Source: Chloroflexota bacterium (lineage in GTDB: Bacteria; Chloroflexota; Anaerolineae; Aggregatilineales; Phototrophicaceae). Taken from it: DNA of 64,000 bases. Both the position numbers and the translations under genes were made by a program. Positions within the stretch are counted from its first letter, which is position 1. Every line of letters starts with the position of its first letter. Below are positions 8,280 to 16,509 of this stretch, one piece after another. The notes under the pieces are model-generated. The model ran no database searches. It was not told where the DNA came from and saw nothing but the letters and a program-made list of their open reading frames with translations. Where the stretch lies: the NCBI GenBank assembly GCA_011525385.1, contig WTGF01000064.1, forward strand, positions 39,371 to 103,370. The letters run 5' to 3'.

Positions 8280-8447
8280 TTATATCGCAAAGTACCACGC
8301 TAGTATGTAGAACGGCAGATCAAACGCCTTCCCGCAATGCGCGCAGAGACCCTCGGTCTTCCCTGCGAGCATCTTCTCTGGCACGTTCACCAGTGCGCTA
8401 CCGCAGGGCACACAACTGAGTTCGCAGATTGTTTGAGGCTTATCCAT
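8280..8447 (-). CDS. Small zinc-ribbon-like protein (55 aa)
   Basis: A 55-aa frame, MDKPQTICELSCVPCGSALV to a C-terminal DLPFYILAWYFAI. It has two C-x2-C pairs, SCVPCG (Cys12/Cys15) and LCAHCG, spaced like a treble-clef or zinc ribbon. The regular metal-ligand spacing is the main evidence that it is real. It is convergent with hsp20, and its stop lies just beyond the hsp20 terminator. I do not recognise a named family. It may bind zinc and act in protein or nucleic-acid contacts. Confidence 0.55.
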   Translation of the reverse strand: MDKPQTICELSCVPCGSALVNVPEKMLAGKTEGLCAHCGKAFDLPFYILAWYFAI

Positions 8448-8539
8448 GCGGCTATTGTGCCAGAATCGCCATTTTGACAGTGTATATCATATCGACTATA
8501 CTATTCGAGCGATTCATTCAATGAGTGAAGCGAGGACAT

Positions 8540-8956
8540 ATGCGACACGATTTTACAATGCTATGCACCGAAGTTGTCGAACTTCCGGATCAAAACAACG
8601 TGCAAATCAGGTGTCCAATCACTGCGATACCACTGACGCCGGAAGTACGGGAAACTCCGCATGGCAGTGTAGTCTCGTTGTCGCCAATACTGTATCTTAT
8701 CTCTCAGTGGGAAGCTGATCTGCCGGGCGACCAGCGAACCCATGTTGGCAAGTTCCAGGAAATGCCGTCTGATAGCGAATTCCCGTCACGCGAGGACCCT
8801 GTCCGTTTTGATCTCACAGCGTCACCAAGTTTCATATGGGTACGGAAGGTGTCGCAAATTATATATACCGGACCCGGCACTTATGAGTTTCATGTGGTAT
8901 TGGACGGTGTTGCCCTGGCGGGCGAGTGGGGTCGCGCCTGCCTGACCTTGTATTGA
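8540..8956 (+). CDS. Conserved-looking small beta-rich protein, function unknown
   Basis: The start is taken at the ATG at 8540, behind AGCGAGGA; a GTG at 8525 is in frame but lacks such a site. The 138-aa product begins MRHDFTMLCTEVVELPDQNN. It ends with GTYEFHVVLDGVALAGEWGR, a 'ligand-binding beta sandwich' style ending that recalls small proteins of the DUF6941 type, but the resemblance is weak. No catalytic motif is visible. The next small gene follows after 20 nt with its own strong ribosome site, so the two are probably co-transcribed. Confidence 0.5.
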   Translation: MRHDFTMLCTEVVELPDQNNVQIRCPITAIPLTPEVRETPHGSVVSLSPILYLISQWEADLPGDQRTHVGKFQEMPSDSEFPSREDPVRFDLTASPSFIWVRKVSQIIYTGPGTYEFHVVLDGVALAGEWGRACLTLY

Positions 8957-8976
8957 GTCAGTCTAAGGAGTCAGCT

Positions 8977-9150
8977 ATGAATGAGATAAGAGTTGAGCCG
9001 ACTGACAGGGTCAAGATTGACCTTGGCACATTGCCTCCACCGAAGCCTCGCAGCCCTTCTGACCCACCGCTAAAGCGTGCTGCGCCAATACTGCCAAAGC
9101 GCCCGCCTGCCACGTCGCAGTCGTCAAGTGCCAAGAAGAATGACGACTAG
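8977..9150 (+). CDS. Small proline/lysine-rich protein (57 aa)
   Basis: The ATG at 8977 follows CTAAGGAGTCAGCT, a strong ribosome-binding site, 20 nt after the preceding stop. The 57-aa product (MNEIRVEPTDRVKIDLGTLP...) is very rich in Pro, Lys and Ser and is probably disordered. There is no known family. The good ribosome site and short gap argue for translation together with the upstream gene. Confidence 0.5.
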   Translation: MNEIRVEPTDRVKIDLGTLPPPKPRSPSDPPLKRAAPILPKRPPATSQSSSAKKNDD

Positions 9151-9408
9151 CACGTTACCGAATCCCCGTAACTAAGTCGCTGCTCGTCCGCCTCTCGCAC
9201 GATCGCCACCATCTAGCTAACGGTGTCGAGCGGGCGGACATTTTACCGCCCGGCGAACTCTGGGTCGAAGAGTTGCGCGAAGGTATTGCCTCGCCTCTCG
9301 CGCTACCCCGAGGCGCTCCGTGTGATAGAATTTATATTCTACTCTCTTCAGCTTGTACCGCGTCTTTTGACACTTTGCGATATAGGCCCCTTTTCGTTGG
9401 CCTTGGCG

Positions 9409-10971
9409 CTACTCGTCCGCGACTCTCCAGCCACCGCCGCCGGGCGTCGCGATGATGACCCGATCGCCCGCGTCCAGTTGCGCCGTATGTTTGCCGCCGA
9501 CGATCTCCGGCTCCCCTCGGCGCAGGATCGTATTGACGCCGCATTGCCCCGGCGCGCCACCCTGGCTGCCATAAGGCGGCCGCAATCGCCGCTCGGAACT
9601 GATGGTAATCCGCGCCGGCGCCAGGAACTCATATTCGCGTATGATGCCGTCGCCGCCAGGATTGCGCCCCATCCCACCGCTGCCTTCGCGCAACTCGCAA
9701 CGTCGAATACGCATCGGCAAGCTGTGCTCGAGCGCTTCGACCGGCGTATTCAGCGTATTGGTCATGTGGCACTGCCGGCCGGATAGACCGGGGCCGGCGC
9801 TCGAGCCGCCGTGACCGCCGCCGAGCGTCTCGTAGTAGACGAATTGAGCGCCGTCGTTGAAGCCGCCCACGGCGAAATTGTTCATGGTGCCTTGCGACGC
9901 CGCTGGAATGACATCCGGCAAGGCCCCGGCCAAGGCGCCCAGCACCGTATCGACCACGCGCTGACTGGTTTCGGTATTGCCGACTACCACGGCTGCCGGG
10001 AAGCGCGGGTTCAATACACTCCCCGGCGGCGTCATCACCCTCACAGGCTGGAAGCAGCCGTGGTTGACCGGCACATCCTCACTGGCCAGCAGGCGGACAC
10101 AGTACCAAGTCGCCGACTCGACAATGGCGGTTACGGCGTTGACGTTGCCAGTAACCTGTGGCGCGCTGCCGGCGAAATCGACCGTCATCTCCCGCCCGTT
10201 TACTGTCACCGCCACGTTGATTGGGATTTCAAACTCATTCTGCCCGTCGCCTTCCATGGCGTCGCGGAAGCGATAAGTGCCGTCTGGTATGCCGTCAATC
10301 ACCGCTTCGGTCATTTTTCGCGAATAGTCGAGCAAGGCTTTGGCGTGTTCAATGGTGCTTTCCACGCCATGATCGATCATCATGGCGCCAAGCCGACTTT
10401 CGCCCACACGGTGCGAGGCTAGCTGCGCTTCAATGTCGCCCAAACGCTCTTCGGGATCGCGGCTGTTGGCCACGATCAAAGCCAAAGCGCCCTCGTTTGT
10501 CCAGCCGCTCAAGCGCAGCTTCAACGGGGGGATAATGACGCCCTCTTGATACAACTCGCTGCTCAAGGGCAAGGAGCCGGGCGACATGCCGCCGACATCG
10601 GCGTGGTGGGCGCGGCTGGCGACGAAGTAGCAGAGGTCGCCCCCAGCGAAGACAGGCGAGATCATAGTGATATCGGGTAGATGTGTGCCGCCGTGGTAGG
10701 GATCGTTTAACACGATGACGTCACCGGGGAAAAACTCCTCAAACGCTTCGACTGCGGCGGCGACTGATGCCGGCATGCTGCCCAGATGAACCGGAATATG
10801 CGCTGCCTGGGCAATCATGCGCGCCCGAGAATCGAATACCGCGCAACTAAAGTCGAGCCGCTCGCGGATATTTGGGCTGAAGCTGGCGCGCTGCAAAGTC
10901 ACGCCCATCTCTTCGGCGACCGCGGCAAATTGATTCTTGAATACTTCCAAACTGATGGCGTCAACTGTCAT
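9409..10971 (-). CDS. Hydantoinase B / oxoprolinase family protein
   Basis: The 520-aa protein matches the HyuB family along its whole length. The conserved N-terminal region is MTVDAISLEVFKNQFAAVAE, and then LQRASFSPNIRERLDFSCAV, the PVHLGSMPASV block, and the metal-binding-looking NDPYHGGTHLPDITMISPVF. The C-terminal glycine-rich segment includes GGGHGGSSAGPG and ends ATPGGGGWRVADE. In the family, HyuB works with HyuA in ATP-dependent ring opening of hydantoins or 5-oxoproline. No HyuA gene is adjacent here, so the partner must be elsewhere or the enzyme acts alone. Substrate cannot be predicted. Confidence 0.9.
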   Translation of the reverse strand: MTVDAISLEVFKNQFAAVAEEMGVTLQRASFSPNIRERLDFSCAVFDSRARMIAQAAHIPVHLGSMPASVAAAVEAFEEFFPGDVIVLNDPYHGGTHLPDITMISPVFAGGDLCYFVASRAHHADVGGMSPGSLPLSSELYQEGVIIPPLKLRLSGWTNEGALALIVANSRDPEERLGDIEAQLASHRVGESRLGAMMIDHGVESTIEHAKALLDYSRKMTEAVIDGIPDGTYRFRDAMEGDGQNEFEIPINVAVTVNGREMTVDFAGSAPQVTGNVNAVTAIVESATWYCVRLLASEDVPVNHGCFQPVRVMTPPGSVLNPRFPAAVVVGNTETSQRVVDTVLGALAGALPDVIPAASQGTMNNFAVGGFNDGAQFVYYETLGGGHGGSSAGPGLSGRQCHMTNTLNTPVEALEHSLPMRIRRCELREGSGGMGRNPGGDGIIREYEFLAPARITISSERRLRPPYGSQGGAPGQCGVNTILRRGEPEIVGGKHTAQLDAGDRVIIATPGGGGWRVADE

Positions 10972-11140
10972 CGCGCATTGTCCTTCGCGCCGGGCAGGTT
11001 ACACACATACTAACGCGGTAAAGCCTTAAGGCAAACTTGTAGCGGATCAGCGAACTCGTGTAACCTTTGACCATAGTGTGGTGAATGGTAACATAATCAT
11101 CCTGAAACCGTGCAGTAGTATTCCGGAAAGGACGCGCAAT

Positions 11141-11791
11141 TTGCGGATTCTCCTTTTTGCCAACGGCGTGGCTAAAGACGGAACCATGGTGAGACGGGCG
11201 CTGGAAGGGGCGGGATCCGCTCATATACTGTGTGCGGATGGCGGCGCGCTAAATGCGCTGAAATTTGGTCTCGCGCCACAGACGATCATCGGCGACCTGG
11301 ATTCGCTCAGCGCAACGCAGGTAGAGGAGTTTAGCGCCGCCGGCGCCGAGATATTACACTTCCCGATGGAAAAGGATGAAACTGATCTGGAACTGGCACT
11401 GGGTTGGAGCGTCGATAGTGGCGCGAGGGCGATTGTCATCTTGGGCGCTCTGGGCGGCCGCTTCGATCAAACGCTGGCGAATGTTTATTTGCTGGCGCTG
11501 CCGGGTCTGCAAGATATTGAAATCGAACTGGTCGACGGTGAACAGAATATCCGCCTCCTGCGACCGGGCGCTTACAGCGTTGAAGGGCATAGCGGCGACA
11601 CAGTTTCGCTGATCCCACTGGGAGGGAAGGCCAGCGGAATCACCAGCAACGGGCTCAAATACCCCTTGCGCGATGAATCGCTCGAGTTTGGGCCGGCGCG
11701 CGGCATCAGCAATGTCATGCTCTGCGATAGCGCCAGTCTCGAACTCCGCAGTGGCTTATTGCTCGTCGTACATACTAGCGGCCGGGCCTGA
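11141..11791 (+). CDS. thiN: Thiamine pyrophosphokinase
   Basis: Transfers pyrophosphate from ATP to thiamine, giving thiamine diphosphate. I placed the start at TTG 11141, nine bases after GGAAAGGA, so that the 216-aa protein begins at the first beta strand (M-RILLFANG). A longer frame opens at 11078. Active-site motifs are present: ILCADGGALNAL, TIIGDLDSLS, KDETDLELALGW and LGGRFDQTLANV, where the Asp residues bind Mg-ATP. The C-terminal thiamine-binding domain ends in a SLELRSGLLLVV strand. It overlaps the next gene by one base (TGATG). Confidence 0.9.
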   Translation: MRILLFANGVAKDGTMVRRALEGAGSAHILCADGGALNALKFGLAPQTIIGDLDSLSATQVEEFSAAGAEILHFPMEKDETDLELALGWSVDSGARAIVILGALGGRFDQTLANVYLLALPGLQDIEIELVDGEQNIRLLRPGAYSVEGHSGDTVSLIPLGGKASGITSNGLKYPLRDESLEFGPARGISNVMLCDSASLELRSGLLLVVHTSGRA

Positions 11792-12282
11792 TGACTGCCT
11801 GCACGATCATCAAGCGCGATGCGCGCGGGGTGGACGAATTGTCGTACCAGGGCGTGCTGCGAGAGACTTGCGACGAGTATGTGTGTATCGAAGCCGAGTT
11901 CGGCTTCCCCGACCGTGACTTGGGCTATGTCGTGTTGCGATCTGGCGATGTTTTCCGCGAGTGGTTCTTTCGCGATCGCTGGTTCAATATCTTCCGCGTG
12001 GGTGACGGTCGGAACAAGCAACTGAAAGGATGGTATTGCAATATTACGCGTCCCCCGCAGATTGGTCCGGACTGGATCGCGGCGGAGGACCTCTGTCTCG
12101 ATGTCTTTGTCTATACCGACGGCAGGACGCTGACGCTCGACGAAGAGGAATTTGTCGCCCTGGATCTGTCGGAGAAAGAGCAGCGGACGGCGCGAAAGGC
12201 GGTCCAGGAAATCCAAGAAATGGTACGCTTGCGTTTGCCGCCCTTTGACGAGATTTCATCGGGGAGGGAAAAGCCGAACTAA
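11791..12282 (+). CDS. DUF402 / FomD-like protein
   Basis: The 163-aa product belongs to the DUF402 family. Visible features are DLGYVVLRSGDVFREWFFRD, the WFNIFRV-x-QLKGWYCNITRPP block, and the acidic DLCLDVFVYTDGRTLTLDEE segment. Characterised relatives are nucleoside di- or triphosphatases (Staphylococcus NtdP) and FomD, which hydrolyses a nucleotide-phosphonate ester. The YCNI and DLCLDVFV segments carry the expected metal-binding acidic residues. Its start codon overlaps the thiN stop, so it is translationally coupled to thiamine diphosphate synthesis. The substrate is not predictable. Confidence 0.85.
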   Translation: MTACTIIKRDARGVDELSYQGVLRETCDEYVCIEAEFGFPDRDLGYVVLRSGDVFREWFFRDRWFNIFRVGDGRNKQLKGWYCNITRPPQIGPDWIAAEDLCLDVFVYTDGRTLTLDEEEFVALDLSEKEQRTARKAVQEIQEMVRLRLPPFDEISSGREKPN

Positions 12283-12355
12283 ACAAGCGGGAAACCGCGC
12301 TCGTCAGTTCGGCCTTGTAGGTCCCGAAACAACCCCAAAAATCGGCGGTTCGAGA

Positions 12356-12817
12356 TCACTCCAGGTCAGGTCGGATGACCAGCACGGGCACATTGACATC
12401 GTGCATGACTTTGTTGGCGACGCTTCCGAAGACCAGCCGCACCAATCCGGAATGTCCGTGTGTAGTCATCACCACCATATCGATTTTTTCTGCTTCGACA
12501 TAATCGCAGATATGTTGGGCGATACCGACGGCGTCAATGATATGCAGCCTGCAGTCCACGTTTTCGTCACGTATCTCGTTGCGCAAGCTCAGCAGATGTT
12601 GTTTGATCTCCTCGCGGATGCGATTGGCCAATTCATATTCGCCTGCAATCGCCAGCGAATCAACAAATTCGTGCATCGGTGGCGTGAATACGTGCAGCAA
12701 TATGACTTCGCCGCCGCCGACTCGCGCGAAGTCGACCGCGTAAGGAATTGCGCGCTCGCTCCAGGCGGACCCATCGGTGGGAACTACTATTCTCTTTAAC
12801 GGACGGTGTTGGAACAT
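12356..12817 (-). CDS. Universal stress protein (UspA family)
   Basis: A single-domain 153-aa Usp. It begins with KRIVVPTDGSAWSERAIPYA (strand 1 and nucleotide-contact Asp). It ends with the ATP-binding signature THGHSGLVRLVFGSVANKVM, in which G-H-S-G is followed after seven residues by G-S, and then PVLVIRP. This is the ATP-binding subclass. It is divergent from the PucC-like transporter and shares a 146-bp intergenic region with it, so the two could share a regulator. GAGGATC precedes the ATG. Confidence 0.93.
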   Translation of the reverse strand: MFQHRPLKRIVVPTDGSAWSERAIPYAVDFARVGGGEVILLHVFTPPMHEFVDSLAIAGEYELANRIREEIKQHLLSLRNEIRDENVDCRLHIIDAVGIAQHICDYVEAEKIDMVVMTTHGHSGLVRLVFGSVANKVMHDVNVPVLVIRPDLE

Positions 12818-12850
12818 CTGATCCTCACTTTACTGAAACCACTACATACT

Positions 12851-12878
12851 ATTGCAGTATATCACAAGCTGTTGCAAT
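12851..12878. promoter_or_regulatory. Possible operator dyad between uspA and PucC-like gene
   Basis: ATTGCA (12851-12856) and TGCAAT (12873-12878) form an inverted repeat with a 16-nt centre. The same bases also give near-direct repeats TTGCAGTAT and TTGCAATAT spaced two helical turns apart. They lie just upstream of the -35 of the PucC-like gene. No regulator can be named. Confidence 0.35.
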
Positions 12879-12894
12879 ATTGTCCCTCCCCATG

Positions 12895-12924
12895 TTGACA
12901 TATTCCACTTTGAACTTGTATAAT
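12895..12924 (+). promoter_or_regulatory. Near-consensus sigma70 promoter for the PucC-like gene
   Basis: TTGACA (12895-12900), 18-nt spacer, TATAAT (12919-12924). The predicted transcript would start near 12931, leaving a leader of about 33 nt without a recognisable Shine-Dalgarno before ATG 12964. Confidence 0.8.
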
Positions 12925-12963
12925 TCCTTGTGAAAATCTATAAAATTATATGTAAATCTGCAA

Positions 12964-14349
12964 ATGTCTGAACAAAAATCGTCGGACCTGACAATCGGTC
13001 GCAACATTAAGATCGGCATCTTTCACCTTGGCTCGGGCATGGCGGACGTCTTGGCGACCGGGGTCTGGAACCGCATCATGGTTGCCGACCTTGGCTACAG
13101 CGCGACCGTGGTCGGACTATTGACCGGGCTGCGCTATTTCCTGGCGCCTCTGGGGGTCTGGGCCGGGCGCTATTCGGACACACATATGGTTGGCGGATTT
13201 CGCCGATTGTTCTGGATCTGGCTGGGCCGGGCGATGATGGTCTTGAGCACCCTATCGCTGGGCTTTTCTACCGCCGAGATGGTGCGCTCGGCACAGAGCG
13301 ATCCTCCGCTGCCGCCATCCCCCGCGCTGTGGCTGGTTATCGCGCTTTCATTTTTGTTGTTCAGCTTGGGTATCGCGCTCTCTGGCAGTACATTTCTAGC
13401 GCTGGTTCACGATCGCGCCGCGCCGGCGCAAAGAGGGCGCGCGGTTGGACTGGTGTGGACGTTCCTGTTGCTAGGCTTCACCATCGGAGGCGTCTTCTTC
13501 AGTGTTATGCTGCCTCACCACGAAGGCGCGGGCGCGATTGCTTTCTCGGCGGCATCCCTGCAGAACCTCTTTTTGATTACTTCCTTGCTGCTGGCCGCCA
13601 TCTGGCTTTTCTCGCTACTGGGTGAAGAAAAGCGCAACAGCAAACGGGGCCTCAAACGAAGCGTCGAGTCCTCAGACCTTCTGCGCGATTTGGCCCTGGT
13701 TTGGCGCAGTCGCCCAATGCGCTTGTTCTTGATCTATTTGATCCTGTCGATGATGTTCGCTTTCTTGCAGGATACCGTGCTGGAACCATTTGCCGGGCAA
13801 GTTTTTGGCATGGAAGCGCGGGTCACAAATCGTTTTTCCGCCTATTGGGGCGGCATGGCGATTCTGGGTTCCTTCGGTTTCTTATACTTGTCCCGCCGCC
13901 ATCGTAAACTCACGAACGGTCTCATGTCCTTGGCCGGCGTTTGGCTTCTGATGGCTACATACGTGCTTTTCGCGCTGTCTTCCCTGGGCGAGATCCGCGC
14001 TCTGGTCACGCCGGGCTTGATCCTTCTGGGCTTGGGTTTGGGGATTTGGAATATCGGCACGCTGGGCCTGATGATGGATTTGAGCCCCGACGGGCGCGCG
14101 GGCACCTTCCTCGGCTTTTGGACGCTGACCGTTACTTTTGCGCGGGGCTTTGGCGTGGCGGGCGGCGGCATATTGCGCGATCTGGCGTTGCAGCTTTCCG
14201 GGGATCATACCGTCGCTTACGGCACTGTCTTTATCGCCGGATGCCTTGGCTTGACTTTTGCTTTGCTGGCATTGCGGCGCGCCGATTTGCGCGACTTTGC
14301 TTTACGAAGTCCCGAACCCGAGGTCATGTTTGCGGGCGCACTTGATTGA
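12964..14349 (+). CDS. PucC/LhaA-family major facilitator transporter
   Basis: The 461-aa protein has about twelve membrane segments. It begins with the family hallmark FHLGSGMADVLATGVWNRIM, then GLLTGLRYFLAPLGVWAGRYSD. This opening, the missing sugar-transporter motifs, and the helix pattern place it in the PucC (BCH) branch of the MFS. PucC/LhaA proteins assist light-harvesting complex assembly or pigment traffic in phototrophic bacteria, and relatives occur in Chloroflexota. No bacteriochlorophyll or antenna genes are in this window, so the function here is inference. The promoter is unusually close to consensus, but there is no clear ribosome site. Confidence 0.8.
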   Translation: MSEQKSSDLTIGRNIKIGIFHLGSGMADVLATGVWNRIMVADLGYSATVVGLLTGLRYFLAPLGVWAGRYSDTHMVGGFRRLFWIWLGRAMMVLSTLSLGFSTAEMVRSAQSDPPLPPSPALWLVIALSFLLFSLGIALSGSTFLALVHDRAAPAQRGRAVGLVWTFLLLGFTIGGVFFSVMLPHHEGAGAIAFSAASLQNLFLITSLLLAAIWLFSLLGEEKRNSKRGLKRSVESSDLLRDLALVWRSRPMRLFLIYLILSMMFAFLQDTVLEPFAGQVFGMEARVTNRFSAYWGGMAILGSFGFLYLSRRHRKLTNGLMSLAGVWLLMATYVLFALSSLGEIRALVTPGLILLGLGLGIWNIGTLGLMMDLSPDGRAGTFLGFWTLTVTFARGFGVAGGGILRDLALQLSGDHTVAYGTVFIAGCLGLTFALLALRRADLRDFALRSPEPEVMFAGALD

Positions 14350-14394
14350 AACATCGACGTTTCATATTGGTCGAGCGAGCGCGAGGGCACGGAG

Positions 14395-14415
14395 GGGCGA
14401 GCCGGCGGCTCGCCC
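14395..14415. repeat. 21-nt palindromic hairpin repeat (9-3-9), copy 1
   Basis: GGGCGAGCC (14395-14403), loop GGC, GGCTCGCCC (14407-14415); perfect 9-bp stem. It lies between the convergent ends of the PucC-like gene and fabI, where it could also act as a bidirectional terminator. The same architecture recurs at 47750, 47859, 51927 (interrupted) and 63902. Confidence 0.8.
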
Positions 14416-14505
14416 GTACAAAGTTGTGATTGTTTTGGGATTATGATTTAGAGGGTAGTTATGCGCATAGCGTTCTTGGCATTGCTAAGGGCGGCGGCGG
14501 TGTGG

Positions 14506-15306
14506 CTATTCCAGATGCTGCGCAAGGGCGGCAACATCGGTGTAACCCATAATGTTGTGGCCGGCATCGACGTAGATCACTTCGCCCGTGATTCGGCGTG
14601 ACAGGTCCGACGCCAGGAAGAGCGCGAGGTCGCCGACATCGTCCTGGCTCACAAGCTCATTCATCGGCGAGGTGACCTCGGCGTATTTGAGCAAGTCGCG
14701 GAACCCGGCGATGCCACCAGCCGAAAGCGTCTTGATGGCGCCTGCGCTGATCGCGTTGACGCGAATCTTGCTGCGGCCCAGATCCGCCGCCAGATACATG
14801 GTGATTGCCTCCAATGCGGCTTTGGCAATGGCCATGGCATTGTAATTGGGGATGACCTGGCGCGAGGCGTTATAGGTCAGGCTCATGATGCTGCCACCAT
14901 CTTTCATCAAGGGTTCGGCGCGGCGCGACAGTTCGATTAGGCTAACAGCGCTGACATCAATCGCAGCCAAGAGCCCCTCGCGCGAGAGCTCGACAAAACG
15001 CCCGCCCAGCGATTCGCGGTCGGCAAAGGCGATCGAATGGACCAGCACATCCAGTTTCCCATACTTCTCTTCGACCGCCGCAAACACCGCATCCAACTCA
15101 TCGCCGTTGCTTACATCCGCTTGCAGCATCAACTCGCATCCGATAGACTCGCCCAGTGGCCGCACGCGTTTTTCCAGCCTGTCCATGGCATAACTCAAGA
15201 CAATCGTCGCGCCTTCGCGTCGCAGCGCCTTGGCGATTCCCCAGCCGATCGAATTCTTGTTGGCAACGCCAAAGACGAGCGCGATCTTCCCATCCAGCAA
15301 GCCCAT
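14506..15306 (-). CDS. fabI: Enoyl-[acyl-carrier-protein] reductase (NADH)
   Basis: Catalyses the last reduction step of fatty-acid elongation. The ATG at 15306 follows GAGGGAGGAAGGC and gives 266 aa, the normal FabI length; the frame is open further upstream without a better site. Residues match FabI: GVANKNSIGWGIAKAL for cofactor binding (13-28), Y145 and Y155 with K162 in the catalytic arrangement Y-x6-K, and the substrate-loop region ISAGAIKTLSAGGI. The A-N-K-N-S motif is diagnostic for FabI rather than ordinary SDRs. It is a single gene, divergent from the 2-hydroxyacid dehydrogenase. Confidence 0.96.
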   Translation of the reverse strand: MGLLDGKIALVFGVANKNSIGWGIAKALRREGATIVLSYAMDRLEKRVRPLGESIGCELMLQADVSNGDELDAVFAAVEEKYGKLDVLVHSIAFADRESLGGRFVELSREGLLAAIDVSAVSLIELSRRAEPLMKDGGSIMSLTYNASRQVIPNYNAMAIAKAALEAITMYLAADLGRSKIRVNAISAGAIKTLSAGGIAGFRDLLKYAEVTSPMNELVSQDDVGDLALFLASDLSRRITGEVIYVDAGHNIMGYTDVAALAQHLE

Positions 15307-15461
15307 GCCTTCCTCCCTCAAACTGTCCTCGGACGCAATCCTGTTGTCACGCCTGGCTTCTGTGATTAGAATCGTATTATAAGGCACATTGTCTAACACG
15401 CTATGCCCTTGTCAGTTACGGCGCAACGCTGCTCCCGCGTCAGAAGCGCCAAAGGAACCAG

Positions 15462-16484
15462 ATGATTATGGCAGAATCAGAGCGAATTACCGTTACCGTT
15501 GCCACCGACTTCAGCGATGCTATCCTCGCTGATTTGAGAGAGATTTCCCCGCGACTTCAGATCGAGCGTCACTTTCCCGATGTACCTGTTGACGTGATGA
15601 CTCGGACCGAAGTTTTGTACACAACCAGCTATTATCCCGAGCCGGAACAAGCGCCAAAGCTGCGCTGGATACAGGCGAATACGTCGGGCTTGAATCAGGC
15701 GCTGCACCATCGCATCGTGCAGGCGGAAGACATCACGGTAACCTCCGCCAGCGGCATCCATGCCACCAACATGGCGCATTACTGTTTGATGATGATGCTC
15801 ATGTTCAACTACAAGATGCGCTTGGCCTTGAGCCTGCAGGGCAGGGCGGAGTGGCCGGAAAACGCCTCCGAGATCTTCATGCCGATCGATATGGATCGTC
15901 AAACGGTTGGCATCGTTGGATACGGCAGCATCGGGCGCGAATTGGCGCGGCTTTGCGCCGGTATGGGCATGACAGTGCTGGCATCAAAGCAAGACCTGGG
16001 CAATACCGCCGAGGTCAATGCCTTCGTTCTGCCGGGAGTCGGCGATCCCAACGGAGACATTCCCGATCGCATTTATCCGGCGGCCACCATCGCATCAATG
16101 GCCAAGGATTGCGACTATCTAGTGGTGTTGGTGCCTTTGACGCAAAAGACGGGCCACCTGATTGGGGATGAGATCCTTGACGCCATGAAAGACAGCGCAG
16201 TCTTGATTAACGTCTCGCGCGGGCCCGTCGTCGACGAAAAGGCGCTGATTACCGCGCTTTCCTCCGGCAAGATCGCGGGGGCCGCCCTCGATGTCTTCGA
16301 AGAAGAACCGCTGCCTTCGACCAGCCCACTGTGGAACCTCGACAACGTCATCATCACGCCGCACATATCGGGCTTCACGCGCGACTACCACGACAAGGCC
16401 GCTCTGGTTTTCAGAGAGAACCTGCGCCGCTACCTGGAAAACCGCCCTCTGCTCAATCAACTCGATCGTGGCAAAGGCTATTAA
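15462..16484 (+). CDS. D-2-hydroxyacid dehydrogenase family protein
   Basis: NAD-dependent oxidoreductase, 340 aa. The Rossmann core begins VGIVGYGSIGRELA (149-162). The catalytic set of the family is complete: Arg253 in NVSRGPVVDE, Glu282 in VFEEEPLP, and His301 in ITPHISG. The N-terminal lid is diverged and there is an insertion around 178-205 (DLGNTAEVNAFVLPGVGDPN) that forms a longer loop after strand B than usual. It could be a phosphoglycerate-dehydrogenase-like or glyoxylate/hydroxypyruvate reductase-like enzyme. It lacks the ACT domain of SerA. A ribosome site (AAAGGAACC) precedes the ATG. Substrate unknown. Confidence 0.88.
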   Translation: MIMAESERITVTVATDFSDAILADLREISPRLQIERHFPDVPVDVMTRTEVLYTTSYYPEPEQAPKLRWIQANTSGLNQALHHRIVQAEDITVTSASGIHATNMAHYCLMMMLMFNYKMRLALSLQGRAEWPENASEIFMPIDMDRQTVGIVGYGSIGRELARLCAGMGMTVLASKQDLGNTAEVNAFVLPGVGDPNGDIPDRIYPAATIASMAKDCDYLVVLVPLTQKTGHLIGDEILDAMKDSAVLINVSRGPVVDEKALITALSSGKIAGAALDVFEEEPLPSTSPLWNLDNVIITPHISGFTRDYHDKAALVFRENLRRYLENRPLLNQLDRGKGY

Positions 16485-16509
16485 CTGCCGCCGGCCATCC
16501 AGGAAGCGC

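Noticed and set aside
14461..14600. Possible short gene starting ATGCGCATAGCG
   Set aside because: It runs into the 3' end of fabI and stops soon after; no supporting features.
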